Shown one piece after another: positions 12,471 through 25,649 of a DNA stretch of 64,000 nt. A program made the position numbers and the translations under genes. Source of the DNA: Rugalucina vietnamica (lineage: Eukaryota > Mollusca > Bivalvia > Lucinida > Lucinidae). The DNA lies in the NCBI GenBank assembly GCA_964017185.1, contig OZ024875.1, forward strand, positions 48,687,986 to 48,751,985, read 5' to 3'. The notes beneath the pieces are model-generated. The model was not told the DNA's origin. It did not search any database and saw only the letters and a list, made by a program, of their open reading frames with translations. Positions within the stretch are counted from its first letter, which is position 1, and every line of letters starts with the position of its first letter.

Positions 12471-13554
12471 AATTTTCTTTTCTTTTTATTTTATACAATA
12501 CACGGGTTTTTTCCTATTCACAAAGCAGGCGGTGAAAATGCAAAAACCAAAAATTTTTGAAAACACAAATAATTTTGGTACCACATTGTTCCTAACGTTC
12601 TAACTAAGAAAATGAATTCCCACACTTTATGTTTTCGTTCGTAAATAACGGAGTTATAGGCATTTGAATTTATGAAGTGAGGCACATTTAATGACGTCAA
12701 GTGAATGGAAACGTCAGAAGTAATCCAAACTCTACAGTGAAAATATCGGCTGATATCAGTTACTAGTGAAAATATCAATATCAATTCTGCAGTGAAAATA
12801 TCACTTTTATCCATTTTTGATATCCATTAATTTCACTGCTAAGTATAAAATAAGTGACGTTACATACACGATAACGTAATTTTGTCAAAATGCGACATTT
12901 ATGAAAAGCTGATTCAAACACAAGCATTGTTTTATTTTACGTCCAATCATGATGAAAATTTGCATGCAGAAAATATAGTTCAGAAGTATTTTTTTTTTTT
13001 TAAATTGGACGGGGACATTTTTGAAACGCTATAAAGCAATGAAATTAAGAATGTTGCAATGAAATAATTAACGCAATATTTACGTCAGCAGAAGCATTTT
13101 GACATTCAAATATTAAGTAAATATGATAACAACTAACAATTTACTTGATTATTGCTTTTAAAAATCAACCCTTGAAAACAAATTAATAGTTACAAAACTT
13201 ACCGGAGTCATTTTTCGCCGCAATCTTACTACCCGTTGATGCAACCAGTGTCAAAATTATGTCATTTTTTGTCTGACTTCCGTGCAGTTTTGCACCTCAA
13301 TTTCGCAAATTTCTTATAATAAGCGAGAAACAGCTATATTCTTTTCTTTACTACAAGTTACAACGTCTATTTTGTTGTACTGTGCAAACATTTCATTAAT
13401 AAAATGACAGTCATAGTTGCCTTAAATACTTGAAAGATATATTTTGTAAAAGAATAAAATAACAGCTTTCCAGTGAAATATAATCATCCTATATGGCTGT
13501 TTATCAGAAACAAATACTATCCGCTTATTACAGCGAGTAGCGCTACTCACAAAT
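12471..13554. other. gene-free DNA
   Basis: Apart from the agtgaaaatatc repeats and homopolymer runs (for example T near 12990) I see nothing that supports a gene. Confidence 0.4.
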
Positions 13555-13640
13555 GTACCCCAAACTGAATACACAAGAGGCGGTGATTCTGTCTCGGCAT
13601 GACTGAAAAATTGTTTGTTGGAACGATAAACACCACTAAT
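13555..13640 (+). repeat. SINE tail fragment
   Basis: Carries gaggcggtgattctgtctcg, gcatgactgaaaaattg and ggaacgataaacacc, matching the conserved 3' block of the SINEs at 8941 and 50398. The tRNA-like head is not recognisable. Confidence 0.65.
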
Positions 13641-13850
13641 CATTCAATTAGAATAAAGGAGTTGAGCACGCTGTGTACTAAACCAGGGTCTTTGGAGACC
13701 CTGACTGAACATAGCGAAAACGGCATTCGCTTGTGTCGTTTTTTTTTTCTTCTGAAAATATGCCCATGGTTTCCGAACAGGTCCGACACAAACCGGATGG
13801 CTTAAGGCTGGATTATTTAAATTGATGATTTTATTTTAAAATGTAAAGCC

Positions 13851-14993
13851 CACGCCTACCAAACGTTCCGGTGCTCAACCGTTGGTTGAGACAGAAAATC
13901 GATAGCAGTAGTTTCCGGTTGAGCATCGAAGTAGCCAGAAAGGTAAACAATTGTTGCATGCTCTTTGTTTTTTGATTAATAACTTTTCTTCCAGAACGAA
14001 AATAAAAAATCTGGGAATTGTGTACAGTGTCTTACATATTCATACATCTGTGGTGTAAACATGAGGTCGAGGAATAATCGCGTTTTGACTGAATCCATTT
14101 CAGCGTGATGAAGGTGTCCTAGAAACCGACAGGATTGTGTAGAAAACGGGTGTGTTTTAGGCTGTATTTACACTTTGTGTCGTGTTTCAGGGTAATTTAT
14201 ATACCGCTGATCAAGACACAGTCATACAAATGTCACTTAAATTTGCAAGTCCATTCAGCCGAAGCAATGGGCACAATATCTTAGAAAACAACTCTGAGAA
14301 TTTTGGTTGAGCATCGGATAATTAAAAATGATAGGGAAGTTGAGTTGTGTCATTTGAACATTGTTTACATTCATCGCTCAAAAATTTGTTTCAGGAATGC
14401 CACACGAGTGCACACAGAGTACTTATTCCCACATTTGCCACTCTAAACTCTGATTTTTCCTAAATATCCAAAAATAGAAACTGCAGCGTAACAAATACAT
14501 GTAAAACGGTGTATTTTGTGAACGACAGCCCACAGGCTGGTTTGCATAACTTAAACGGTACTAAAAATACTAAAAAATCCCTTTTTTCCGCAAGAAAATG
14601 TCAGTTTTTTTTATTTTTTGTGTGGTTGCGCACCGGAGTATTCGGTTGAGCATCGGAAGATCTGAGCATATTTGCCAGTCTTTATGTGATTTTGGGATGT
14701 GAAAACATGCAATAATGGCATTTATGCGCTACTGTATACATTGTTGGTGAGATTTTAAATGACTTGAGAAGTTGACATATTGCTGTGTATCACTTAAGGT
14801 ATATTGGTGGTAGCAACTTGAATATAAGCGATGGATTGAAACATGGTTGCATTTTGCATCAAAATATTATACAAAACGACACAAAGGACAGAATGCACAA
14901 TTCCGAAAATGTTACAAAGACGTATCGCTTCATGCATACAGTTGTGGTCTCGCATCGGAGTATCCGGTTGAGCATTTGACCATCTCTTTCTGT
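13851..14993 (+). repeat. left inverted arm
   Basis: Compared with the right arm it has about 25 extra bases just inside the outer end. These contain ctcaacc-gtt-ggttgag, a small hairpin made of the same ggttgag word that recurs along the arm. Confidence 0.75.
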
Positions 14994-17879
14994 GCTGTCA
15001 TAGATTGAACGTTAAAACATTGATGTATATCAGACATTCCCACCTATATATCCTACCTCAAACCTTTAAATGCCTGATGAAATGAACGTGCAGTAGTAAG
15101 AGTTTCGATACATTCATTCAAAATGTCTTCGCTTTAATAACATTTATCTTCTGTTCTCTGTCTTATTTTGTGTTCATTTCCTCTTCATTTCAGGTGATAA
15201 ACGGTGTTAGTTATGGGGATATATAAAGGTAAAAGAAAACGAGGCCTCACATTAACCGTTAGAAAGAAAACCACGTATAGTAAATGTAGAAGCAGACCCT
15301 GTTATTCGAATTCAGCTTCCCCGTTTCCAAAACGATGCAAAACATCACCAACAGTTCGAAACGCCACGTTTCACGCCTAAACATTTTTGTTTCTAAAGAT
15401 AAACTCATATGGAACATATTCATGAAAAAAATGCTTTCCTGGGCATTATTTTCGTCGCTTTTGAACAAAATGTGAAACATAACCCCAGTACCAAGAAGCT
15501 TATGAGACAGAGCTATATGAGGTATTTGGCATGCTGTTTTACAAGAAATTGCTCTGATTGGTTGATTTTCTGCAAGGCAATTGAGGCTTTATCTAAACAT
15601 TGTCACTGCATGAAAAAGAACGCGTTTAAGTAAGTTAACGTTTTTGTAAAATTCCATACAACTCGAAGTTTTAGATTTAATTCAAATTTTAGGTGACACA
15701 TAACTTGACGTTGTTTAAACATTTTGTTATGCTTTCTATTCCGCGTTTACCTGCGTTTAAGCATGCCTTAAATAAGAAATAATTTGACGTCTAAGATTTA
15801 ATAAAGATTTAAGAAAAAGAAAATGTGAAATTGTTGGGACACTTAAACTTAAGGTATATTCCTAAACTATTAGAATATAATGCACAATTATACGTTCAAC
15901 AATTCGTTTGTAAACTAAAATTCAAATTTAAAATATAAATAAAATGTGAAGTTGTTGCAAAGTAAATGGCTTGAAAATTTCATATGTGAAGTAAAGAATT
16001 AAATGTTATAAAACTTGGAGTTGTTTTTTTTTTTCTTCGTAAATTTCATCAAACTTCGACCCTAATAGGAGAAAGGTTATTATCTTAAAATTCAGATATT
16101 CTATCAACTGTTGATATGGCGGAATGTGCTTGTACGTTGTTAGGATATAATCTTTAATTTGTTGTATTTCACCCTCCAATCACCTACATGTCTTGTTTCT
16201 TTCAGTCGAGGATCCGTTGGTATGATTCCTTGCTTAGGCCAGTGCAAAAACGGGCTTAGAACCTGGGTCTGGGAAGACTAGGGGTGCAGGGTGGGACAGG
16301 GTAGCGCGTAAAAGGGAAATCCACAAAAGCTGTTGGTTCGAATCCCACTGAACGTCTTTTTTTAAATTTTTTTTCATTTTGTTTTTCTTTTTCATTTTTT
16401 GTTTAAGCGCTTTATTTTTTTCTGTCTATGTTGCATAAAACATTATTCGCCAATTACGATTGTGTATGTATTATTGTCAAATTTAAGTCAAGTTTACGTG
16501 AAATTAAACTACAAGTTTTGTATGAATTTAAGCTGACACAATTGCACGTTTACAAGGCATATAATTTAAGTTTACCTTCTTTAGATTTTACGTTTTGTTT
16601 GAGTATAATTTGCACATAAACGCAGTAAACTGTTACAGTTTACGTTGAATTAAACTTATAGTAAACGAGATGTATATTTGAAATATGATTCCAACGTAAA
16701 CTCACAAAAATTCAATTAAGTTTGAACTTGAATTACGTTTTCTGCGGATATAATGGCAAATTAAACGCGTTTTTTCATGCAGCGTGTGGTCAGACTGGCA
16801 TTCTAGACTCATTAAATCATTACAGTAACTACAAACCAGCTGGGTGTATTACACCTAGCAGAGTAAAACAAGTGGCAAACAAGCAGTGATTTTACATTTT
16901 GAATGTCTAAGAATATCTTTCAAATCAATGAAATAATTGACAACTTTTTACTGTTGTGAAAAGAAATATGCTAGAACAAAAGTATTGCACGTGAAATACA
17001 GGCGTCCACACAATATTTCAAACAGAACTTTAATAATTATCCACCTTATCTTGATCACTGCCCTAGGTAAAACTTGAATTGTATACTAGTTTGAATATGA
17101 ACTTTTCATCATGTAACTGACTTCACATTTATTTATGTTTCCACATGAACACTACATTTGTTTCACTAGCTATCCCATTTTATGATGTCAATATTGCTAT
17201 AAAATAAAGCAAAATTGACACAATTATTTACATATTAATCACATTAATCCAAGCTCTTTAAAATACATACAGTATAAAATGATGCTTATCTGATTCTCTG
17301 CAATGAAGTAAAGGTTTGTTTTCAAGGAAATCAAACACCCTAAGAATAATAAATCTGACAGAAATGATCCCTGAGAGATTAGGGATTTGCTTTTGTCCCA
17401 CTTCAAATTATCCAATCAGATAAAAATCTTGAAAAATCGCATGCCGTGAAGGGTTATAGTAGAAGCTGGCAGCTCTGTCTAATGTGCTCTTGCCAGTACC
17501 TAATGCAAATTCTTGTAATTTTTGAAATTGAGGGTACTTGTGTTTGGCAAGTTCTCCTTGGTGCACGTTTCTGAATTTTGCTTAGCTGTTTTGTGATAAT
17601 CTTTACGGACATATTGGAGTATTTACTGAAGCAAAAAAGATTTATACAGTTCTCTTGGGCTGGAAGAAAATCGATAAAAACCTTGGTGGCCGGTTAGAAC
17701 TTTCGACTAGTTAGCTTTCAAGAGAAGTCAGAGAAAAGTTACAATAACAGAGATCATTTTATCTACTTTTCTCAGCCACTAAGCGTAGCCATGTCAGGAT
17801 AAAGCTCACCCAATGACACTACACGACTCAGGCTGATCAATTATGTTGATTCTAGTGCAAATGTGTGTGTTTGCGAAAT
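14994..17879. other. spacer between the 1.1-kb arms
   Basis: AT-rich with no credible coding frame. At 16340-16357 a pol III box-B-like ggttcgaatccc is followed by a T-run, and an upstream stretch (16290-16315) weakly resembles a box A, so a decayed tRNA-derived SINE is possible. Confidence 0.4.
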
Positions 17880-18992
17880 ACAGAAAGAGATGGTCAAATG
17901 CTCAACCGGATATTCCGATGCGTGACCACAACTGTATGCGTGGAGCGATACGCCTTTGTAACATTTTCGGAATTGTGCATTCTGTCCTTTGTGTCGTTTT
18001 GTATAATATTTTGATGCAAAATGCAACCATGTTTCAATCCATCGCTTATATTCAAGTTGCTACCACCAATATAACTTAAGTGATACACAGCAATATGTCA
18101 ACTTCTCAAGCCATTTAAAATCTCACCAACAATGTATACAGTAGCGCATAAAGGCCATTATTGCATGTTTTCACATCCCAAAATCACATAAAGACTGGCA
18201 AATATATGCTCAGACCTTCCGATGCTCAACCGAATACTCCGGTGCGCAACCACACAAAAAATAAAAAAAAACTGACATTTTCTTGCGGGAAAAAAGGGAT
18301 TTTTAGTATTTTTAGTACCGTTTAAGTTATGCGAACCAGCCTGTGGGCTGTCGTTCACAAAATACACCGTTTTACATATATTTGTTACTCTGCAGCTTCT
18401 ATTTTTGGATATTTAGGAAAAATCAGAGTTTAGAGTGGCAAATGTGGGAATAAGTACTCTGTGTGCACTCGTGTGGCATTCCTGAAACATATTTTTGAGC
18501 GATGAATGTAAACAATGGTCAAATGACACAACTCAATTTCCCTATCATTTTTAATTATCCGATGCTCAACCAAAATTCTCAGAGTTGTTTTCTAAGATAT
18601 TGTGCCCATTGCTTCGGCTGAATGGACTTGCAAATTTAAGTGACATTTGTATGACTGTGTCTTGATCAGCGGTATATAAATTACCCTGAAACACGACACA
18701 AAAGTGTAAATACAGCCTAAAACACACCCGTTTTCTACACAATCCTGTCGGTTTCTAGGACACCTTCATCACGCTGAAATGGATTCAGTCAAAACGCAAT
18801 AATTCCTCGACCTCATGTTTACACCACAGATGTATGAATATGTAAGACACTGTACACAATTCCCAGATTTTTTATTTTCGTCCTGGAAGAAAAGTTATTA
18901 ATCAAACAACAAAGAGCATGCAACAATTGTTTACCTTTCTGACTACTTCGATGCTCAACCGGAAACTACTCCTATCGATTTTGGTAGGCGTG
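17880..18992 (-). repeat. right inverted arm
   Basis: Reverse complement of 13851-14993. It abuts a partial GAGCC-MITE (18999-19119) and then the outer inverted arm, so several elements are stacked here. Confidence 0.75.
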
Positions 18993-18998
18993 AAAGCC

Positions 18999-19119
18999 GG
19001 GAATCGTACTATCCATGTAGCGAAAACTACGGCGCTGATCATCTTCGAAGCTACTGAGTAGCTGGTCTGCGCCTTTGTTTTCGTATATGCCGATTGTTGG
19101 TTTTCTTATGTGGTGGCTC
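18999..19119. mobile_element. half GAGCC-MITE
   Basis: Begins inside the element (gaatcgtactatccatgtag), then the decayed internal hairpin and the right terminal arm gattgttggttttcttatg...ggctc. The left half is missing, probably lost at the junction with the 1.1-kb arm. Confidence 0.7.
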
Positions 19120-19149
19120 ATTTATATGTGTTTTGTTTCACTCTAATTC

Positions 19150-19296
19150 GAGTACATATTATTTTTTCTTTCTCTATTTTCTTTCCCTTTTTCGGTCTAA
19201 AACATAAATTGTGGGTATTCGTTAGAACCGCCTCACTGAGTCGGTTTTTACGTGTATCCACAATCACTGCTTTGAGGAAGCATAAAAACAGGGGGG
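19150..19296. repeat. decayed GAACCGCCT-hairpin element
   Basis: Shares aaattgtgggta, ttcgttagaaccgcct and the complementary return arm with the better copies at 35332-35600 and 53398-53635. It ends in a G-run (about 19291-19299). Confidence 0.6.
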
Positions 19297-19304
19297 GGGG
19301 AATA

Positions 19305-20032
19305 CTGTAAACTACAGTTGTTGTAATTTTCATACTCATCTTTGCGCGCAATATTAATTTGGTCACCGGGTTCCCGCCGTCGGTACCGTGTTTTATTACT
19401 GTTTTTACTGCAGAAGCTGATATGAGGGTGAGGTTACGGCCGTGTAAAATCGATTTAAACCCGCCAGTAACTTTGTGTTACTGATCGTTCCAAGTCGATA
19501 CTTCTGTGGTGGTTCTTTTTGTTTTATGTCTTGGTGTTTAAAATATTTTTGTGTTGTTGGCGCCTTATGTATGTTTGCATATTTTTAGTTAAGTTAAGGC
19601 AACTGAGTGGCCACCTATTGGGAAAATATCTGCTCATTCGGCTTACGAAATGTTTTCATGGTATAAGTACCTGATTGTTTGTTTGGTTTTTTCCCACCTT
19701 GGTTTTTGGAGTGGGAGTCTTTTTCTGATTGCGCCTTTTCCTGATCTTTGCCTACTTGTACTTTTTTAGTTATGCGCGATTTACTTCCCTTGGTAAATTC
19801 CGCCTACACATTTTACCAAGTTCAAAACCGAAATAATGCTTGTAAAAGCAAATAAGATTACATATTTGGAATATTTGGTATAAAAGTAATGGAGAATGGT
19901 GTATTTCGTTAAAGCAAATAGTTAAATATTCTTTATTTTCTTTTTTATGGTTGTGTTATAAGATTTAAATTTTCAACATGGGTATGCTATCTCGGAACTC
20001 GGGTTCGGGTTACACAAATTACCGACAACCGG
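19305..20032 (-). repeat. right arm of the outer inverted repeat, with insertion
   Basis: Segments 19305-19405 and 19771-20032 together are the reverse complement of 7452-7812. The 365 bp between them belong to another repeat family, so the left arm shows the empty site. Confidence 0.8.
19406..19770 (+). mobile_element. 360-bp TCGTTCCAAG repeat, inserted copy
   Basis: Starts near actgcagaagctgatatgag and ends in a T-run after ttgcctacttgtac. Comparison with the uninterrupted arm at 7452-7812 gives its boundaries to within a few bases. The same sequence occurs at 23123-23466 and 28214-28557, with a fragment at 11073-11122. No ORF and no clear pol III boxes; class unknown, possibly a SINE or MITE. 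Confidence 0.65.
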
Positions 20033-20992
20033 TTAAGCGGTAACCAGTTCTTTGTTTATCGATATTTAGCTGGAAAAACCGATGCATGCTAAAAATAGCG
20101 TGGTTCTTATCGAATACAAGGATAGCTTTTTTAAAAAAGCTAGAAGCGGCTAGTTTAGCATTATGTTTTGTGATCACATATTATCGATTAAAGTTGTGTG
20201 CTATTGGTGTCTGAGACAGCAAATATCTGATTTTGATATATGGGCGTTTGCTAAATCGTCAAGAAATCATCTTGAATACTGCTTTAGGTCGGCGCGCGTT
20301 CCAAGGGTGTTCAAAAATTCTTCAAGCTCGATGTGTGTCGGACGTGTATCATATACGTTTCGAATAAGTTCCACGCGCGTTACATGTGCTTTGAATACGC
20401 TTTGAACGCTTTTGGCACACGTTTTAGGCATGCTAATGTGCACTACACGTTCTTTCTCTATATATATTTTCTTATTTTATTTTTTAATATTTTGTACGTC
20501 TGGCACACGCCTCAGTCACATGCAAATATGTGACTGCTAAAACGAGTTTAAGAAACAAATTAATTTGTATACGTCCAAACTCTTAAGCGTGTCGTGATTT
20601 TTCATACGACCTGCGCGCATTTGTTTCGGTTTAAACATATTTCATTCCGAATTCAGAAACAATTCAAAAGCATGCAATCAACGACAGAATCAGAACGAAA
20701 TCGTATCTTTTCCTAAGCATTGTAAACAATGAAGCTTGCATTTTGTTTTGAATAGTATTCAAGCATTACCGATAGAGTTTTCATAATAGAGAAAATAAAT
20801 ACTGTGCACGGAGGCTCATGCACATTTGGTTTATACGCTAGCACTCTAGTACCCGAATGTTGTTTGGCTGTAATTTAGAGAAATGTTTGCATCCTGAATA
20901 CCCTCGATGTAAAATATCTTACAGCGCAGACTGATACAACATCACAAGACACCTGGCGAAATGTAGATTTAAAATTGAGTTTTTGGAAGCAA
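20033..20992. other. gene-free DNA left of the tandem duplication
   Basis: No gene supported. One stretch (20290-20420) is rich in acgcg and cacacg words, but no repeat partner was found. Confidence 0.4.
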
Positions 20993-21864
20993 ACTCGATT
21001 TATACTGACGTCAACAAAAACACCTCAGTCAACTCTGGCACGTGACACTGCCAAGATTAACAGCTTAGATTATTTTAAATATTGGTCATATTTTTTGCTA
21101 ATCTTTTAATTTACGCATTCGGAAAAGGTGAAATGGAATTATTCAGACAGCTGCTCGAAAAATGTCATGCTGTTGAAAACACACACCCTAGCAAAATCCC
21201 TATTCTGTTCACGAATCGGTCTATCGGGCATCGCTTCTTTCGATTACTGATAGTCTCCTTTACAAAACCAACACAAAAGCCATAGAGTGGAATATCAATA
21301 CGTGACCATAGGTTGCTGAAACACATTTTTGGAAAACCGATTCTCGTTCTCTAGCGTTATTGACGTCACTGCAGCTAATGACCAATGCTAAAATGGTAAT
21401 CGCCGTCAAAATGGTCAAAAGGTTTTCAAAGGCTATCCTGGCATGGCTTTTAGACCTAAAATAGTTTCTATAGTTACTTCTCCTGCCTTTCAGTTTGAAA
21501 CGAACGTCCTTACGGATAACGTGTATTTGACGTCTAGGGAATTAAGCGCCAGAATACCATTGCTCCATTCTTGGCTATTCATTTCTAATAATTCGACTAC
21601 TTTATGAAGATTAACTCAAGGTATTAACCCGAATATAACGGAATCGTTTCTGAAACGTTTCATCATTAGGTTTCGTAAGCAGAAGAGACGTCGACGTCAA
21701 AAAGATTTTGCTACAGAAGCGTCGGCGAAAGAGCTACGGTAACAAAAACGAAAGAGGGAATCTTATATCTAAGCGAACGATGGTCCCAGACTTTGGAGAC
21801 GCCAGAAACCGAACAGTATCATTTTTTCGTTCCATCTGTTTCTTTTCTTGTGAAAAGTCCCTAT

Positions 21865-21867
<3 letters not shown>

Positions 21868-21915
<48 letters not shown>
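21868..21915. repeat. long T homopolymer
   Basis: About 48 Ts in copy 1. In copy 2 the tract is about 17 bp shorter and broken by Gs (26974-27010). Confidence 0.9.
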
Positions 21916-21916
<1 letters not shown>

Positions 21917-23122
21917 TTTTTATTTTTCAGTATTTCAGCTTCACGTTGTCCAGTAATGTAACGTTTCAAAAGTTTGATGTTCTTCAGTTTTTTTAAAACG
22001 ACTTGCACGGCTTCCAAGAATTTTCACGTCAAAAACGTCTGTATAATGACGTCGTTGTGCATTTTTAAAAATGGTGCACCCATGCAGGTTTTGAGAAAAG
22101 TGCGCATCTTAAACAAAGTCGGTTTATGCTATACCATGAGAGAGAATGTAAAGTAAGGAAAATGCAAATTATGTTCATATTGTGTATCTATTGGTCAAGT
22201 TATGCAACATTTTCGGTGAAGCGTTTTTATTGACGTCAGTATAGTAACAACATACATGTACATCGAGGCAACGAGCTCTTCGTTTCAGAGTCATGGTTGA
22301 CGATTCGATAATGCCTCACTGTACATTGTTGTCCATTCGATCTGGCCTCCAATCAGTGCAATCCCTTTTTTCAACGAGTCGTGTAATGTTGGGCCAATCT
22401 ATGCTATTTTGTTACATGTGAAGCAGGGAGATTGTAACCGAATATGGTTTGGCAGTAGTTTGAAAAATTAAATGAAGTAAAAACAAACAGTTTTATTATC
22501 AACATGTTTAAGTAATAAACCCGACAAAATAAACGCAATGATGAGATTTTTCCATTAAGTCTTCATTAGTTGACCAAATTCAACATGTTAAATTTTTCTT
22601 AGTTCTAATTAATCTTGATAAAATTCACATACAGGGTACTGGAATTTATTTTCTTTAAAAAGTTATAGAGGAAAGACATTAATGCAGCCGGTAATCATGC
22701 TTTGAATGTGATTATTCAACGGTACCACCAATTCAAGTTTCGGGTAGTTTTTTTTCAATTTTAAGGCTGTACTAAACAAACTCTTGCAGTCTTTCGAGGC
22801 TTGTAAAGTTAAACCAATGTAGTTTGTCTTTAAACACTACAATCTGATCAGCCATGATCGTATTGGATCATTAAAATATGATTGAATGTTTCGCGTTTAT
22901 AAGGTTTATCTCCGGTATGGAATTGTTAACTTTTGCTCCGGGTTTCAGTAAGTTATTCGACACCCAGGGAGCTTCATCGTCGGGCAGCTTACTGAATCTG
23001 TTGAGTCCTCGTATTTGCTTTACCAGGGTGGTTATCATGATTTATTAGTTTGTCCTTGATGATTCATTGACTAGGAAGAGATTCACCACGAGGACCGAAC
23101 GACTAACTGAATGTTGTGAACC

Positions 23123-23466
23123 ACTGCAGAAGATCAGGGTGAGGTTAGGCGCCTGTAAAACCGGTTTAAGCCTCCCAGTCATTTTATATTACTCATCGTT
23201 CCAAGGCGATAGTTCTGTTGTGTTTCCATTTGTTTTGTGTTACGGAGTCGAATTTTGTAGTGTTTGAGCCTTATGTATGTTTTCGTATTTTTATTTAAGT
23301 TCGGGTAACTGAGTGACCGTCTTTTGGAAAATAACTGCTCACTTGGCTTTCGATATATTGTCTAAGTACCTAATTGTCGGTTTAGTTTTTCCCTCCTCGG
23401 TTTTTGGAGTAGGAGTTTCTTACTGATTGCGTTTTTCCTCATCATTGCTTTCTTGTACCTTTTTTG
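23123..23466 (+). mobile_element. TCGTTCCAAG repeat, copy in duplication unit 1
   Basis: Homologous along its length to 19406-19770, including ctgcagaag at the start, atcgttccaaggcgat in the middle and ttcttgtaccttttttg at the end. The duplicate lies at 28214-28557. Confidence 0.7.
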
Positions 23467-23729
23467 AAAAGGGTGTCAAATGTCATTCTTCGCCTTTAGA
23501 ACCCGTCTTTGAACAACATACAGATAAAAGAGGGAGAGAATATGTGTCTTGAGTACTACCTTCAAGACTGGTGTACTAAAAACATTACATACACCTACAG
23601 CAATTATTGTAAGGAGAATGTAAAATGATAAAATTTTAATGCGACTTTAAACATTTGACCCCCACATGGTTTATTGCAGAGTTTTATAAGATATGCGATA
23701 CATACGGGATCTTCGTACCTGAAAAATAT

Positions 23730-23918
23730 GAGCCGCATAACGAGAAAATCGGATTTTTGCATATGCGAAATCGCTGTGCAGTAACTGCAGCCTTTGTTTT
23801 CGCTACTCGTTAAGTACAATTCCTCTATTAATTGTAGCCAAAATTTCAAGCATCTAGCTTGCCATTGTGTCGCTCCCGGTCGGAAACCCCGAAAACCAGT
23901 TTTCTCACGTCGAGGCTC
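23730..23918. mobile_element. GAGCC-MITE, shortened hairpin
   Basis: Ends gagccgcataacgagaaaa and ttttctcacgtcgaggctc, flanked by atat on both sides, a 4-bp target duplication. The internal hairpin is mostly deleted, leaving 189 bp. Confidence 0.85.
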
Positions 23919-25594
23919 ATATGTCTTTCAAATTATATCATTACTTGTGATTTTTATGACAAAAAAAATGATACACCCTTTCGTTTCTTATTTTGTCGGG
24001 TACAATTACACGATTGCATTTACATTGTCTCAAAGACATGTTCTTTAGTGAAACATTGCATATCTTTCAAATTTTTGGGTAGATCAGCTGGCTAACCTGC
24101 GCTCCGATACGCTTCGTGACCTCGCTCCACTCCCGGTATGGAGAGGTCTAACGGAATACCGATGGAAATATTCCGTTTAAATCTGGGGTCGATACTTTGC
24201 TCTAGAAAAATTGCGATTGACCAGGTGGGGTTCAAATGTAAAAGTGGCATAAAATGTACAGTTTGAATTCTCTAAACAATGATTAATGCTTGTGTTTGGA
24301 CACTTTTGAAAACCATTGTATGTACTCAGACACTTATTCTTACCATATTGTATCTGCATTTTGTTCGAATCGGCGTTCTACCCTCTGACACCTGTTTGAA
24401 AATCGACTGTTTACAGCGAATAAACCCTATAAACCGTGAAACATTTTAAGCATAATTTTAATTACTTTAACGGTCATGACCGATCAAATTTGAGTTTCTA
24501 AAGACAAACAGCATCGGCCTCAACTTCAAAAGCTTCTAAAATAACGCAAAGAATAAATTGTAATCCCAGCTTAACGGCCTAGGGGATTTAAGGCTTGATT
24601 TCGGCCTCATGCGTTGGTAAAAAAAAAAATGAATTTTGAAATTTTTGAGTAGAAAAATATTTAATAGCAGGTATATGTCCTTGCTTATAAAGTCTGGCAC
24701 AACTACCACTTGCAAATTACACATGTTGGCATGGCAACGCTCCGAAAAGCATAGAAATACCACTTTTTTGCAATTTTTGGTCTAATTTTCACAATTTTAC
24801 ACCATTTTCTACTACCGGCCCTCGCGATGAACAATTCCTTATTATGAAATAATTATGAAGTATCATCCAGATATATTGTATGCAAAGTATCATTTTGGTG
24901 GTCATGTGGACCGGCACATAAAATTAAAAATGTGTTCAGAAATGGTCAAAAGAAGGCCAAAAAGTGCAAAATGGGCTCTATCATTGGTTTTGTAGGATAA
25001 ATGAAGTACTTGTTCTGGTTTTAAAAAGATGGGACATATGGCTGTTTTTGGAATAGTTTTCTCACCTAAATTCCAAAATTCATTTTTCAGCAAAATATGA
25101 GACAAAAAAGGACATAAACGCCCTAGGCCTTTCAAACGAGTACATTTTTCGAATCTTATATTTATGGTACCTTTGAATGATCACGTCCAAACATGTTCGC
25201 TGGTTGAAAGATGACTTTATGTTATAAATTTGTAAAGAACAGATATTTGAAAATATGAATTTTAGCAAGATTATATGAGGTCTTAGATAAAAAAAAGTAA
25301 GAAAGTTGGTTGTGTCCCAGTCATACAGGGTGTATTGTTTTCTGCCTTTGTTAAGTCACGGCATGCATACGCATGTACCGACCAGCCAATAAGTTTTAGT
25401 TTGGATATTGGATTATCTTACCACGTGTGTTCATGAACTGAAATGAAAAGATGATTCAATCCCAATATTGTCTTATTTTAGCCCTCAAACTTCTATGAAC
25501 CGCCCCGTATAGCATGTTAAAAATAACATGATATAATTTTCTTGTCTAATGCAATAGTCAATTGTAAGCAGTGGTTTCTTGGATGAAAATTTAT

Positions 25595-25649
25595 TCTCAA
25601 TGACTGAGGGGGGGGGGGGGGGCAGGGGTGTTGTTACAAATGACTAGTG
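25595..25649. repeat. single end of a TGCACTAG-type MITE with G-run
   Basis: A G-run followed by gttgttacaaatgactagtgca, cut here to its terminal word caaatgactagtgca, matches the right end of the MITE at 58623-58905. No left partner is visible. A copy lies about 5.09 kb downstream. Confidence 0.55.

Larger units (their letters stand above)
13851..18992. mobile_element. 5.1-kb element with 1.1-kb inverted arms
   Basis: Left arm 13851-14993 and right arm 17880-18992 are reverse-complement copies of one another, separated by a spacer of about 2.9 kb. The arms are close enough that a 64-codon frame is readable in both (14785-14979 plus, 17894-18088 minus) with only a few changes, but nothing suggests this frame is a protein. 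The motif ggttgagcatcgg or a close variant recurs inside each arm (13917, 14304, 14642, 14963), spaced about 320-390 bp. No transposase was found in the spacer. Long arms fit a foldback element or a gutted long-TIR transposon; the class is unknown. Confidence 0.7.

Noticed and set aside
14785-18088. A 64-codon frame conserved in both inverted arms
   Set aside because: Similarity follows the DNA of the arms in all frames and there is no known domain, so it reflects a recent duplication rather than coding constraint.
21769-22017. Poly-Lys and poly-Phe frames
   Set aside because: They come from the long T homopolymer.
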